Shown: positions 53,975-63,564, numbered from the stretch's first letter. The stretch: 64,000 nt of DNA from Roseiarcus sp963748545 (GCA_963748545.1 CAVVJO010000028.1:20805-84804), one strand, 5' to 3'. Notes: generated by a model not told the origin, from the sequence alone. Made by a program: numbers and translations.

Positions 53975-54136
53975 TCCCACGTTCGGACAAGCGCCTCTCG
54001 CACGACTCAAGGACGCTTTGAATCTCTTCGTCTCTAAGCACAAATTGACCCCGCTCGTAAGGGGCCAAGCTCAGCATTGCCTTGCAAGCCCTTGCGAGAG
54101 CGAGGCTTATCTCGGTTGCAGCATCGGCACGGCGAA
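53952..54136 (-). pseudogene. C-terminal fragment of an unknown gene
   Basis: An open frame without a start runs from about 54136 to the stop at 53952. It reads DAATEISLALARACKAMLSL, then APYERGQFVLRDEEIQSVL and ends SERGTKFGTDR. The helical pattern looks like real protein, but I recognise no family. It begins exactly where the fasciclin frame is broken, so it is probably the end of another gene joined there. Confidence 0.4.
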
Positions 54137-54346
54137 CACCGTGTACGGGCCCTTACCCTTCAAGGTGTCCACCAATCCTGCCGCCTGCAAGGCCGCGGCA
54201 AGCGTCTTGAACGATCCTGCCGCCACTGCCGTATCGACGATGTCTTTCTGATCCATCGACTGGGCAAACGTGAACGCGCTGGCCGTCAATACCAATCCCG
54301 CTACAACCAGCAAGCTCATCATCCTTCTCACAATATTCGTCTTCAT
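54107..54346 (-). pseudogene. Fasciclin-domain protein, truncated
   Basis: The frame starts MKTNIVRRMMSLLVVAGLVL with a signal peptide and continues with the beginning of a fasciclin (beta-Ig-H3) domain: DIVDTAVAAGSFKTLAAALQ, then GLVDTLKGKGPYTVFA. The family's next block (PTDEAF) is missing: after TVFA at about 54136 the sequence turns into VPMLQPR and a stop. Complete proteins have about 100 more residues. GAGGAAGACAAG precedes the ATG. The break coincides with the presumed genome junction. Confidence 0.82.
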
Positions 54347-54711
54347 CTTGTCTTCCTCCAGAATATGTTCCCGTCGAAAACGGGATATTGCACCAACTCA
54401 ATAAATCCCGCTGAACAACCCGGCGAGCCGAATCTGCATTCGTTCTCCCTCGTTATCAACGCGCGATTTCTCTTATTCATCTGATGGAAGTGACACTCTT
54501 CAAACCACAGGGCTCTTTTCTCTACTTTTCTCTTCAGGAAAGATATCCGCCCTCCATTTACCGGCCGGAAATCCGGTTTTCCTCAGTTTCAGTGGCTGAT
54601 CGGCCAGCAAACTTATTGCGCACCAGCTTCCAACCCCATCCCGCCTCTTACATTTCTGCGTGCTAGCATCGTTTAGGCAACGGAAATTGCCTTTTTCAAG
54701 GAGTGTCCATC
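54347..54711. other. Divergent intergenic region
   Basis: 365 AT-richer bases between the truncated fasciclin gene and an enoyl-CoA hydratase gene. Both promoters should be here. No riboswitch, hairpin or repeat was recognised; short frames are not convincing. Confidence 0.4.
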
Positions 54712-55537
54712 GTGGAACCCCGTCACAGCAGCGTGGAAGTCAGGACCACCCCGAATCGACGCAATCCTGAAGATTTTCAATTTATTAAGTTCGTCGTGAG
54801 CGACGGCGTGGCCCGCATGACTTTGAATCGCCCCGACCACAATCTTCTGAATGAAAATATGCTGCGTGAGATGTCCGACGGCATCGCGCATGCCGGCGAA
54901 CTTCGTGATGTGAAACTCATTGTTCTGGACTCAGCTTGCAAAGTTTTCTGCGGCGGCATCGATGTTGGGGAATATACCTCCCAGCGCGTCTTCCAGATGC
55001 TTGATGCTTTCCATGCCGTGTTCGCTGGAATTCTAGAGATTTCCAAACCGGTGATGTGTGTTGTGAACGGCCCTGCAATCGGCGGCGGCGCGGAACTGGC
55101 CGCATTCGGTGATCTTGTTATTGCCACTCCGCGAGCCCGCTTTGCTCAGCCTGAAATTACCATCGGCGTATTTCCGCCGCTCGCTTCCACGATTCTTCCA
55201 TTCTTGGTTGGACCCAAGGTCGCCCTTGAACTCGTTCTCATGGGAGAGCCGGTCACCGCCGAACGCGCGCCTCGAGCTTGGCATGATCAATCGTCTCGTT
55301 CCCGAAGCTCAATTGGAATCCACCGTCAAAGACATCGTCGCCAGAATTACCGGCCATTCCGCCCCGGTTCTTACTATGGCCAAGAAGGCCATTCTCGACG
55401 GCATGGGGCTTTCCCTGCGCGACGGCCTCAAGAATTCCATGAATATCTTCCTCAACGAACTTTATGGCCTCGAGGATTCCCAGGAAGGTGTTCGCGCTCT
55501 GGTCGAAAAGCGCAAGCCCAACTGGAAAAATCGCTGA
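54712..55537 (+). CDS. Enoyl-CoA hydratase/isomerase family, frameshifted
   Basis: Crotonase-fold enzyme of 274 residues after repair. The family core is visible: MTLNRPDHNLLNENMLREM, VFCGGIDVGEYTSQRVFQML, the oxyanion segment VNGPAIGGGAELAAFGDL, and QPEITIGVFPPLA with the catalytic acid. The GEYT and VFPP motifs resemble cyclohexa-1,5-diene-carbonyl-CoA hydratases. GTG at 54712 is preferred since AAGGAG lies eight bases before it. The frame breaks near 55255-55265: one base too many in CGCGCGCCTCGAG between TAERA and LELGMINRLVPEAQ. Probably a sequencing error. Confidence 0.85.
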
Positions 55538-55599
55538 TTTCAGTCGAATAAAAATTCGGCGTCTTCATTGACACCTCCATCGTTGCGCCGTAGACTGGT

Positions 55600-55710
55600 T
55601 TTTCAATTTGCAGGCTAGGGAAGTGGGGAAGTGCCGTGTAAATCGGCCGCGGTCCCGCCACTGTGATCGGCTTCAACGCCGTCAGCCAGGCTACCCTCTC
55701 AAGCCGCAGA
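55600..55710 (+). promoter_or_regulatory. Cobalamin riboswitch
   Basis: Adenosylcobalamin-type aptamer upstream of btuF. The conserved core reads GGTCCCGCCACTGTGATCGG (55651-55670), and the B12 box GTCAGCCAGGCTACC follows at 55681-55695; AGGGAAGTGGGGAAGTG near 55617 is the 5' part. With the terminator at 55749-55780 it should shut off the transport genes when B12 is plentiful. Confidence 0.93.
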
Positions 55711-55748
55711 CGTTGCGTGTCCTTCGCGAAGAGGCCACGGACCAATAC

Positions 55749-55780
55749 AGCCCCCGGATTCTCGCGGGGCTTTTTTATTT
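55749..55780 (+). terminator. Riboswitch expression-platform terminator
   Basis: Stem AGCCCC (55749-55754) and GGGGCT (55766-55771), followed by an unbroken run of T and then ATTT. It lies between the cobalamin aptamer and btuF, so regulation is by transcription attenuation. Confidence 0.85.
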
Positions 55781-55808
55781 CTCGCACAACTCTCGTCAGG
55801 GGAGATTC

Positions 55809-56877
55809 GTGCTTCACTTGCGTCACAGTTTTTTGCTCCGCACCGCGTTCCTCGCGGCCTTCGCGCTCGTTGGCGCGCTCACCTTCCTGCGCAATCCACA
55901 GGTTTGTCTGCCTCAGCCGTTCCTGCCACCAAGGAAGTTACCGACGAAGCCGGCCGCACAATTCGTATTCCGCTTGCGCCCTCGCGTATTGTCTCTCTCG
56001 CGCCCAGCCTTACTGAAACCATTTACGCCCTCGGCCTGCAGGATCGCTTGGTTGGCGATACCGATTACTGCGACTATCCTCCAGACGCCCAAAAAAAGCC
56101 CAAAGTTGGCGGCGGCATCAACCCTAATCTTGAGGTGATTGCCTCGCTGCATCCCGATTTGGTCCTCGTCACCAACAGTTTCAATCGCCTGGATACCGTC
56201 CGTGCGCTCGACACTCTCGGCATTCCTAGCTACAACGTGGATCCGCACACCGTCACAGAAATCATCTCCTCGACCGAAAAGCTCGCGGACATTCTCGGTG
56301 TTCCCGACACCGGGAAAAATTTGGCCAATGAGCTTCAGCACAGGCTTGCCGCCCTTCAAACGAAACTTGCTTCTGCTCCACAGACGCGCGTGCTCTTCAT
56401 CGTTTGGGCTGAACCGCTTATTTCCGTTGGCAAAGATACCTTCATCGCCGATGCCCTGCGCAAAGCGGGCGCTAATTCTGTCGTTGAATCCTCTCAGGAT
56501 TGGCCCCAGATGAATCTGGAAGAAGTCGTACGACTTCAGCCGGACTATCTCATTTTCGCTGCGTCCCACTCCGCGGCAGGTGCTCACGATTTCGACTCAT
56601 TGTCTGTCAAGCCCGGATGGCGGTGATGGATGCCGTGCACAACCGTCACTTCGCGGTGATCAGCGACGCCGTCAATCGTCCCGCCCCGCGCATCGTTTCG
56701 GCCATCGAAGACCTTGCACGGCAATTACATCCGTCCGCCTTCCAGGATTCCCCGGCGAATGAGAAAGAAGCTGTTCCGCAAAACCGAATGAATCCCTCTC
56801 ACGTTTCTTTTGATTTGCCTCAGTCGCATTCGTTTCCTGATATTGCCCGTTCAACGGTGAGTTCATGCGCCCACTAA
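55809..56877 (+). CDS. btuF: Vitamin B12 ABC transporter substrate-binding protein, two frameshifts
   Basis: Periplasmic corrinoid-binding protein of 356 residues after repair. A signal segment (LLRTAFLAAFALVGALTFL) is followed by the mature start TDEAGRTIRIPLAPSRIVSL, the BtuF/FecB-type beginning, and LAPSLTETIYALGLQDRLVG. One base is missing near 55899 (three T where four fit: Q-V-L-S-A) and one near 56618 (CGGTGATG, where CGGGTGATG gives WRVMDAVHN). GTG at 55809 follows AGGGGAG. It is the first gene behind the riboswitch, and its end overlaps btuC by 13 bases. Confidence 0.88.
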
Positions 56878-57905
56878 CGCTCGGGCGACTGCTGCTCCGT
56901 TGCGCTGCGCTCGCGGCGATCTTGTTTGTCGTCGTGGTCATCGCCCTGAAAATGGGCGCCGTGCAGGTTTCGCTTTACGGCCTGGCCAGAGATCTCCTCA
57001 GCGTTCTCTTCGGCCGCACCAGCGGCATCTCTTCCGATTACGGCATGATCGTGATGGATATCCGCCTGCCCAGGATTTTGCTTGGCCTCGTTGTAGGCGC
57101 TTCTCTCGCCGTTGCTGGTACGAGTTTCCAGGCTCTCCTCCGCAATCCCCTTGCTGACCCATACGTTCTCGGTATTTCCTCGGGCGCTGCCGTCGGCTCA
57201 ATTCTGGCCCTCATCATTGAAAGCCGGCTCTCTTTCTCCCCTGAAATCTCTGGTCTCATCACGCCTTTCGGTGCTTTTCTGGGCGCTGCCATTACCATTG
57301 CTGCGGTTTATTTCCTTGGCCGCCGCGATGGCCAGATTGATAGCGGCACTTTGCTCCTCGGTGGAATCATCACTGCTTCCTTCCTTTCGGCCGTAATTAT
57401 GTTCCTTCTCTCCAGCCTCACCGGCAGCAATCTTCGCGGTGCCACCTATTGGTTGATGGGTGATCTCTCCACCCCGCAGCCAAAAAGCCTGCTCTACCTT
57501 CTCGGCGTTGGTTTCGTCATTGCCTTTGGGGCAATTTACACCACTGCCTCTGATTTGAATCTTCTGCTCGCCGGTGAAAAAGAAGCGATGCACCTCGGCG
57601 TAGATGTTCGTCGTGTCCGCATCGTCGTCTACCTTGCAGCTTCCGTGTTGACCGGCTTGGCTGTTTCCGTCAGCGGCGCGATCGGCTACGTTGGCCTGCT
57701 CGTTCCACATGTCATGCGCCTCATTTTCGGTTCGGATCACCGGATGCTGCTTCCCGCGTCTGCTTTTGGTGGCGCTATCGGCATTGTGGTTGCCGACACT
57801 ATGGCCCGTACCATCACTTCGCCGACTGATCTTCCCGTCGGCGCGGTCACCGCACTTGTCGGTGCTCCGCTGTTTATTTATTTGCTTCGCAGGAGACTCT
57901 CGTGA
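56865..57905 (+). CDS. btuC: Vitamin B12 ABC transporter permease
   Basis: FecCD-family inner-membrane permease of 346 residues with about 10 helices. Diagnostic segments are RLPRILLGLVVGASLAVAGT, FQALLRNPLADPYVLGISSG and GAIGYVGLLVPHVMRLIFG, the last forming the coupling helix to the ATPase. It lies between btuF and btuD with overlapping ends, and the riboswitch controls all three. Confidence 0.94.
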   Translation: MRPLTLGRLLLRCAALAAILFVVVVIALKMGAVQVSLYGLARDLLSVLFGRTSGISSDYGMIVMDIRLPRILLGLVVGASLAVAGTSFQALLRNPLADPYVLGISSGAAVGSILALIIESRLSFSPEISGLITPFGAFLGAAITIAAVYFLGRRDGQIDSGTLLLGGIITASFLSAVIMFLLSSLTGSNLRGATYWLMGDLSTPQPKSLLYLLGVGFVIAFGAIYTTASDLNLLLAGEKEAMHLGVDVRRVRIVVYLAASVLTGLAVSVSGAIGYVGLLVPHVMRLIFGSDHRMLLPASAFGGAIGIVVADTMARTITSPTDLPVGAVTALVGAPLFIYLLRRRLS

Positions 57906-58768
57906 GCACTTCAACCCATCCTCCTCTCGCCCATCCCTTCGGCGATCCAGAGCAGCCTCGCTCCAATCAAGACGTCCGCCTCAGCGTCGAGCAGGTCAGC
58001 TACGCCTACGCCTCCAATCCTTCGCAAGCCCCTCTCTTCACTTTGGAAGCGCTCAGCTTTCAGGCCAGGCCCGGCGAAATCGTTGCTATCCTCGGCCCCA
58101 ATGCCTGCGGCAAGTCCACATTGCTAAAACTTATTTCCGGCGCCCTCGAGCCTCTCTCCGGGAGAATTTTTCTCAACGGTTTCGCCACCCACTCGCTCGC
58201 TCCTAAGACCCGCGCCCAGCGTATCGCTTTGGTCCAGCAGGAAAGCCCCCTGCTCTTTCCTTCGCGTGCCTGGGAATTTGTTCTTCAAGGCCGTCATCCT
58301 TATGGTCGTGCACTCCGCTTTGAAACCGAAGACGACATCAACATCGCCAAGAACGCTCTGGCGCAGGTCAATGCTTTGCACCTGAGCGATCGTTGGATGG
58401 ACAAGATCTCCGGCGGCGAAAAACAGCGCATCGTTCTTGCGCGCGCTCTTGCCCAGCAACCGCTCCTTCTTTTACTCGACGAGCCAACTCTTCATCTAGA
58501 CATCGGCGCCCAGGTCGATCTCCTCGTTTCTTTGCGCCGCCTGGCCGCAGAAAATCGCTACACCGTTATCGTCGTTACGCACGAGCTCAACCTGGCGGGC
58601 GAATTTGCCGATCAGGTTGTCCTCTTACAGAAAGGGAAGTGCCTCCGCGTTGGTCCGCCAGCCACCGTGTTTCAACGCGATTTACTTGAACAGGTTTTTC
58701 ATGCGCCGCTCTCCGTCGAACTCGCTTCTTCCGGAAGGCCCCGCGTCACGCTTTTGTCCGACAACTAG
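57902..58768 (+). CDS. btuD: Vitamin B12 ABC transporter ATP-binding protein
   Basis: ATPase of 288 residues. Walker A is GPNACGKSTLLK, with Ala-Cys in place of the usual Gly-Ala or Ser-Gly; the signature is ISGGEKQRIVLARAL and Walker B LLLLDEPTLHLD. The N-terminal 25 residues are a Pro-rich extension. It overlaps btuC by four bases and ends the B12 transport operon; the next riboswitch begins about 100 bases later. Confidence 0.93.
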   Translation: MSTSTHPPLAHPFGDPEQPRSNQDVRLSVEQVSYAYASNPSQAPLFTLEALSFQARPGEIVAILGPNACGKSTLLKLISGALEPLSGRIFLNGFATHSLAPKTRAQRIALVQQESPLLFPSRAWEFVLQGRHPYGRALRFETEDDINIAKNALAQVNALHLSDRWMDKISGGEKQRIVLARALAQQPLLLLLDEPTLHLDIGAQVDLLVSLRRLAAENRYTVIVVTHELNLAGEFADQVVLLQKGKCLRVGPPATVFQRDLLEQVFHAPLSVELASSGRPRVTLLSDN

Positions 58769-58864
58769 CACTGATTCTTGTCCACCCCAACCCGGCCGCT
58801 TCGTTTCGCTGCCGATTCTAACAACTCTCAGCGGGCCCCGCGCCCCTCCACTTTCACCGCAGAC

Positions 58865-59045
58865 CTCGTGTTCGGGAAGACGGTGCAAATCCGTCGCCGC
58901 CGCGCGACTGTATAGCGGATTTACGCTCGCCAGCCACTGTAGCCCTAACGCCGCTACGGGAAGGCTTCGAGACTCTTGAGTTTCTGTTGTTACTCAGTTC
59001 TTCGGTAACGCAGAAATTCACCTCCGCTTAGCCAGGAGACCGGCG
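58865..59045 (+). promoter_or_regulatory. Second cobalamin riboswitch
   Basis: Aptamer core GGTGCAAATCCGTCGCCGCC (from 58882) with CGCGCGACTGTATAGCGG, and the B12 box TAGCCAGGAGACCGGC ending at 59044. It is longer than the first one, with an extra arm between. It precedes the TonB-dependent receptor gene and no terminator follows. Confidence 0.93.
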
Positions 59046-59093
59046 ATGTCTGCAGCCAGCGCATTTTCTTCTATGCGCAGGCCAACCTTTACA

Positions 59094-59111
59094 CTCCCGC
59101 GCGTGAGGGAG
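59094..59111 (+). promoter_or_regulatory. Putative Shine-Dalgarno-sequestering stem
   Basis: CTCCC (59094-59098) can pair with GGGAG (59107-59111), which is part of the ribosome site GGGAGGAGAGG of the receptor gene. With the riboswitch upstream this suggests control of translation and not of transcription. The stem is short, so this is a tentative call. Confidence 0.45.
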
Positions 59112-59121
59112 GAGAGGAACC

Positions 59122-61434
59122 ATGAAATCCATCGACTCCGCATTCCGCCTCATCGTCTTACTCCTGCTTTTTGCTGTCGCATTACCTGTGTACTCGCAAT
59201 CTCAATCGCCATCGGCCGACGTTTATCTTTCTGGTACTCTCACCGATCCTTCCGGTGCTGCCCTGGCTGATGTGGCAATTGCCGTCCAACTGCAAGACTC
59301 GGCGGCAACTTTGCCTCGATCTTTCACTTCTTCTGCCGACGGCTCCTATAAACTTTCTCTCTCGCCTGGTAAATACAAGGTCCGTTTCTCCCTCTCACCA
59401 TTTGCAACTCGCGAACTCGTCATAGATCTCTCCGGCGCGGCCATTCGTACGCTCAACATTCGTATGGAACTCGCCGCTCTATCAGACCAGGTTCTCGTTA
59501 CCGCGCAAACCGCGCCGATCAAGAGTCAGCAATCCTCTGCCCCCAACTCCATCATCACCCGCGAGGAAATGGATTTGCGCCAGTCGGTCGCTCTGCCGGA
59601 CCTGCTCTCCTACTCAACCGGTGTCGCTTTTTCCCGTACCGGTGCGAACGGGGGTACTGCGTCCCTATTCCTCGATGGCGGAAATTCTAACTTTGTAAAA
59701 GTTCTCGTGGATGGCTCGCCCATCAATCCCCCGGGCGGGGCGGTTGATTTTTCTATCCTGACCGCCGACAACCTCGACAAGATCGAAATCGTGCGTGGCG
59801 CGGAGAGCGCTATCTACGGCACGGACGCAGTCTCCGGCGTCGTCCAACTGTTCTCGAATCGCGGTACCACTTCCGTGCCAGCTTTCTCCATTTTCTCCGA
59901 GGGTGGAAGCTACTCCTCGGGCCGGGGGGGTGGCCAAATCAGCGGTCTGTTTGGTCATTTCGACTATTCTGGCTCCGCTTCCTATCTTCAAACTGCCGGC
60001 GAATACCCCAACACGGATTTCATTAACCGCACTCTTTCAGGTAATTTTGGCTACAGCTTCAGCGATACCAACCAGCTTCGCCTTTCAGTGCGGAACAACG
60101 ACGCGGACGCCGGCGTTGCGGGACAAAGCATTTTTACTCCTCCTAGTCTCCACCAGCGCTACAACCAGGAACTCTTCAGTGCCAATGCTCGCTGGGATTT
60201 TGCCACTGGTACGCACTGGCACAGTGAGTTGATGGGCGCCGAATCTTACACGCGTCAGCATAGCTTTAATCTCCAGCAGAGTTTTTTTGCCACCGATCCA
60301 AATGTTTACTGTCCTCAATCTAATCCCAGTTCTGTCCCAACTGCTGAATTCTGCGACTTCACCTTCGACGACAATTACCAGTACAATCGCGCCAGTTTCA
60401 ACGCGCAAACCACTTACACCAACCGCAACTTCGCTGTCACGGCGGGCTATCAATACGAAGTCGAAAACGCCTCCATCTACTTCCTGGCGCAACAACACGT
60501 CCGTCGCAACAATCAGGCGGGATTCCTCGATTTCCGATATTCCCCCATCTCTCGTTTATCCCTCGATTTTGGTCTGCGTGCCGAAGCCAATGGCTATTTC
60601 GGAACTCGCGTCGTTCCACGCGCCGGCGCCAACTATCTTCTTCGCCGGAGCAATGGCGCATTCGGCGATACCCGTCTTCGCGCCTTCTACGGCCAGGGCA
60701 TCAAGGAACCTCGTTTCGACCAGCTCTACAGCGATCAGTACGGCGACATCGGCAATCCGTCACTCAAACCCGAAGCCAGCAAGAATTGGGTGTTCGGCTT
60801 TGAGCAAAAGCTGGTCAGCGATCGGCTGCTGGTTTCCGCTGAGTACTTTTCAAACCGTTTCTACGATATCGTCAGCTTCGCTTACTGCGCGGCTCTCGAT
60901 CCTCCGCTCACAGGCAACTCGTGCGGCATCCCTCCACCGCCAGGTGCGGGCGCTAGCTTTGGCTATTACTTCAACACCGATCTTTCGCGCGCTCGCGGTA
61001 CAAACATCGAAGCAAGCCTCCGCGCCGCTAAATGGCTTTTCATCAGTGGCAACTACACTTACGACGATAGCCTCGTTATCAAATCTCCGAACTCCTTCGA
61101 TCCCGCGGAAATTCCCGGCAATCGACTGCTTCGCCGCCCCACAAACTCCGGTTCCATCACGTTCTCAGGCACATTTCATCGCTTCAATGCTGTATTCGCT
61201 GGCTATTTCGTCGGTGATCGCACCGACAGCGATTTTCTCAACCTCGGCTACACCCATAATCCCGGTTATGCGCGCTTCGACATTTCCGCCAGCTACCTCT
61301 TATATCGTGGTTTTTCCGTTTACGCCCGCGCCACAAACCTTTTCGACAAACAGTATCAGGACGCCCTCGGCTACCCAGCGCTCGGCCGCCAAGCCATTGT
61401 CGGCCTTCGCTACCAGTTCTCCGGCCGTAACTAA
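59122..61434 (+). CDS. btuB: TonB-dependent vitamin B12 receptor
   Basis: Outer-membrane receptor of 770 residues. A signal peptide (LIVLLLLFAVALPVYSQ) is followed by a carboxypeptidase-regulatory-like domain (about 30-115; TLTDPSGAALADVAIAVQLQ), typical of Acidobacteriota and Bacteroidota. The plug domain begins near 130 (SAPNSIITREEMDLRQSVAL) and contains KIEIVRGAESAIYGTDAVSG; the barrel ends AIVGLRYQFSGRN. Position behind a cobalamin riboswitch and next to btuFCD supports B12 as ligand. A single unbroken frame. Confidence 0.92.
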   Translation: MKSIDSAFRLIVLLLLFAVALPVYSQSQSPSADVYLSGTLTDPSGAALADVAIAVQLQDSAATLPRSFTSSADGSYKLSLSPGKYKVRFSLSPFATRELVIDLSGAAIRTLNIRMELAALSDQVLVTAQTAPIKSQQSSAPNSIITREEMDLRQSVALPDLLSYSTGVAFSRTGANGGTASLFLDGGNSNFVKVLVDGSPINPPGGAVDFSILTADNLDKIEIVRGAESAIYGTDAVSGVVQLFSNRGTTSVPAFSIFSEGGSYSSGRGGGQISGLFGHFDYSGSASYLQTAGEYPNTDFINRTLSGNFGYSFSDTNQLRLSVRNNDADAGVAGQSIFTPPSLHQRYNQELFSANARWDFATGTHWHSELMGAESYTRQHSFNLQQSFFATDPNVYCPQSNPSSVPTAEFCDFTFDDNYQYNRASFNAQTTYTNRNFAVTAGYQYEVENASIYFLAQQHVRRNNQAGFLDFRYSPISRLSLDFGLRAEANGYFGTRVVPRAGANYLLRRSNGAFGDTRLRAFYGQGIKEPRFDQLYSDQYGDIGNPSLKPEASKNWVFGFEQKLVSDRLLVSAEYFSNRFYDIVSFAYCAALDPPLTGNSCGIPPPPGAGASFGYYFNTDLSRARGTNIEASLRAAKWLFISGNYTYDDSLVIKSPNSFDPAEIPGNRLLRRPTNSGSITFSGTFHRFNAVFAGYFVGDRTDSDFLNLGYTHNPGYARFDISASYLLYRGFSVYARATNLFDKQYQDALGYPALGRQAIVGLRYQFSGRN

Positions 61435-61440
61435 TAATTA

Positions 61441-61468
61441 GTAGGGGCGGCTTTACGCCGCCCTCTTT
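61441..61468 (+). terminator. GTAGGG-type hairpin after btuB
   Basis: GGGCGGC (61445-61451) and GCCGCCC (61457-61463) form a stem around TTTAC, followed by TCTTT. Together with the similar hairpin at 62992 it looks like a dispersed element beginning GTAGGG that doubles as a terminator. Confidence 0.65.
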
Positions 61469-61503
61469 ACCCTACACACCTCTGCTATACTTTTTCTTTC
61501 GAC

Positions 61504-62983
61504 ATGACCAAATTCGCCACCGAATCTGCCCTCTCTCACGAACTCCTCGCCAAATACGAGGTCGTCATCGGTCTGGAAGTCCATGCTCAACTCCTTACCA
61601 ACACAAAAATCTTCTGCAGTTGCTCAACCCGCTTCGGCGATGCGCCCAACGCAAATACCTGCCCGGTTTGCCTCGGCCTTCCTGGCACTCTTCCCGTCCT
61701 CAATAAGCGTGCCGTGGAATTGGGTATGAGCGCCGCACTCGCTCTCAACTGCACCGTTCACGAGCATTCCCGTTTTGCCCGGAAGAATTATTTCTATCCC
61801 GACCTCCCCAAGGGCTACCAGATTTCTCAATTCGAATTGCCCCTCGCCACCGGCGGTTGGATCGAGATCGATCACGACGGCGGCAAAAAGCGCATCGGCA
61901 TCACCCGTCTTCATCTTGAAGAGGACGCCGGCAAGTCGCTGCACGACGGATTCCCGCACTCCGACGAAAAAACCTACGTCGATTTCAATCGCTGCGGCAC
62001 GCCGCTAAGCGAGATCGTTCTGAACCCGACATGCGCTCGTCCGAAGAAGCCTACAATTACCTCACCACGCTTCGGCAAATCCTTCTTTACACCGGCGTCA
62101 GCGATTGCAATATGGAGGAAGGCTCTCTCCGTTGCGACGCAAATGTCAGCGTACGTCTGCGCGGCGCGAAAGAATTTGGCACCAAGGTCGAAGTAAAAAA
62201 TCTCAACTCGTTTCGTTATCTTGCCAAAGCCCTCGAATTTGAAATCGAGCGCCATGTTGGCGTTCTCGAATCCGGAGGCCGCATCTCTCAGGAAACGCGC
62301 CTCTGGAACCAAGCCGAAGGCCGCACGATATCCATGCGCTCCAAGGAAAAGGCCCATGATTATCGCTACTTTCCTGAGCCCGACCTGCTCCCCGTGCATG
62401 TCAGCGACGCCTGGCGCAAGCAAATCCACGATTCGCTTCCCGAACTTCCCCACGCGAAACGTCTCGATTTGTTTCCGTGTTCGGCATCACGCCTTACGAT
62501 GCAGAAGTTTTGACGGACTCTCAGGATCTTGCCGCCTACTTCGAATCTGTCGTAAAAGCGGGTGCTCCCGGCAAAGCCGCCGCCAACTGGATGCAAACCG
62601 AACTTCTTCGCCGTCTAAATGACTCCGGCAAGGAAATCACCTCCAGTCCCGTTTCCCCTAAGTCCCTGTCTGAACTTGTCACACTAGTCGAAACGAAGAA
62701 AATTACCGGCACTATCGGTAAGAAAGTCTTTAACGAGATGTTCGACACCGGTCGCACCGCTGCTGACATCGTTGCCGCGGAAGGTTTCGGCGCTCAAGTC
62801 AGCGACGATGTCATCGAGCAAGCCGCACGCGAAGTCATCGCCAAGAACCCCGAGAACGTCGCCAAATTCAAATCCGGCAACGAAGGCGTCTTCAACTTCT
62901 TCCTCGGCCAGGTCATGAAAGCCACAAAAGGTCAGGCCAATCCCCAAACCATCACCGCTGTCCTTCGCAAACTTTTGTCGTAA
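61504..62983 (+). CDS. gatB: Asp/Glu-tRNA amidotransferase subunit B, two frameshifts
   Basis: Subunit of GatCAB, which converts misacylated Glu-tRNA(Gln) or Asp-tRNA(Asn) to the amide form. 493 residues after repair. Conserved blocks are YEVVIGLEVHAQLLTNTKIF, CPVCLGLPGTLPVLN, RKNYFYPDLPKGYQISQFEL, EEGSLRCDANVSVRLRG and the C-terminal YqeY-like part ending NPQTITAVLRKLL. One base is missing near 62022 (GTTCTGAACCC, where GTTTCTGAACCC gives VSEPDMRSSEEAYNYL) and one near 62466 (KRL-RFVSVFGITPYDAEV). An essential enzyme, so sequencing errors are likely. Confidence 0.93.
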
Positions 62984-62991
62984 TATCCAAT

Positions 62992-63015
62992 GTAGGGCCG
63001 GTCTATAGACCGGCC
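62992..63015. repeat. GTAGGG-type palindrome after gatB
   Basis: GTAGGG leads into the perfect 20-base palindrome GGCCGGTCTATAGACCGGCC (62996-63015). The same GTAGGG start with a different stem occurs after btuB (61441). Confidence 0.65.
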
Positions 63016-63061
63016 AACAAACTTCCTAAAATTACATTTCCAGAGAACCGAGGCCCTTCTC

Positions 63062-63520
63062 ATGCTGAAAATCGGCGACAAAGCTCCAGATTTCACTCTC
63101 ATTTCCGACGAAGGCAAACAAGTTTCTCTCAGCGATTTCAAAGGCCAGCGCGTCCTTCTTTACTTCTATCCCAAAGCCAGCACGCCTGGCTGCACCATCG
63201 AAGCCTGCGAATTCCGTGATCTGAAACCAAAATTCGATAAGCAAGACGTAATTGTTCTTGGCGTCAGCGCCGATCCGGAAAAAGCTCTAAAAAACTTCAA
63301 GGCCAAACAAAAACTCAATTTCCCTCTGCTTGGCGATCCCACCCACAAAATGATCCAAGCTTACGGCGTCTGGCGCATGAAGAAATTCATGGGCCGATCC
63401 TTCAAGGGCATCGTTCGCAGCACTTTCTTGATTGGACCAACCGGCAAGATCGAAGAAATTTGGGATGAAGTAAAAGCCAAAGGTCACGCGAGCGAGACCC
63501 TGGCCAAGATTTCTGCCTAA
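63062..63520 (+). CDS. bcp: Thiol peroxidase Bcp (peroxiredoxin Q)
   Basis: Thioredoxin-dependent peroxidase of 152 residues that reduces hydrogen peroxide and organic peroxides. The peroxidatic Cys lies in YPKASTPGCTIEACEFRD, and the second Cys five residues later is the resolving one (GCTIEAC). KIGDKAPDFTLISDEGKQVS is the usual start. A strong terminator follows. Confidence 0.94.
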   Translation: MLKIGDKAPDFTLISDEGKQVSLSDFKGQRVLLYFYPKASTPGCTIEACEFRDLKPKFDKQDVIVLGVSADPEKALKNFKAKQKLNFPLLGDPTHKMIQAYGVWRMKKFMGRSFKGIVRSTFLIGPTGKIEEIWDEVKAKGHASETLAKISA

Positions 63521-63564
63521 CGGAATTACGAAAAGTCTTCGCAACCTTAATACTTTAAATTGTC

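Noticed and set aside
53712..54140. Integration site of a mobile element
   Set aside because: No integrase, tRNA, transposase or flanking repeat was found; broken genes of two GC types fit a chimera better.
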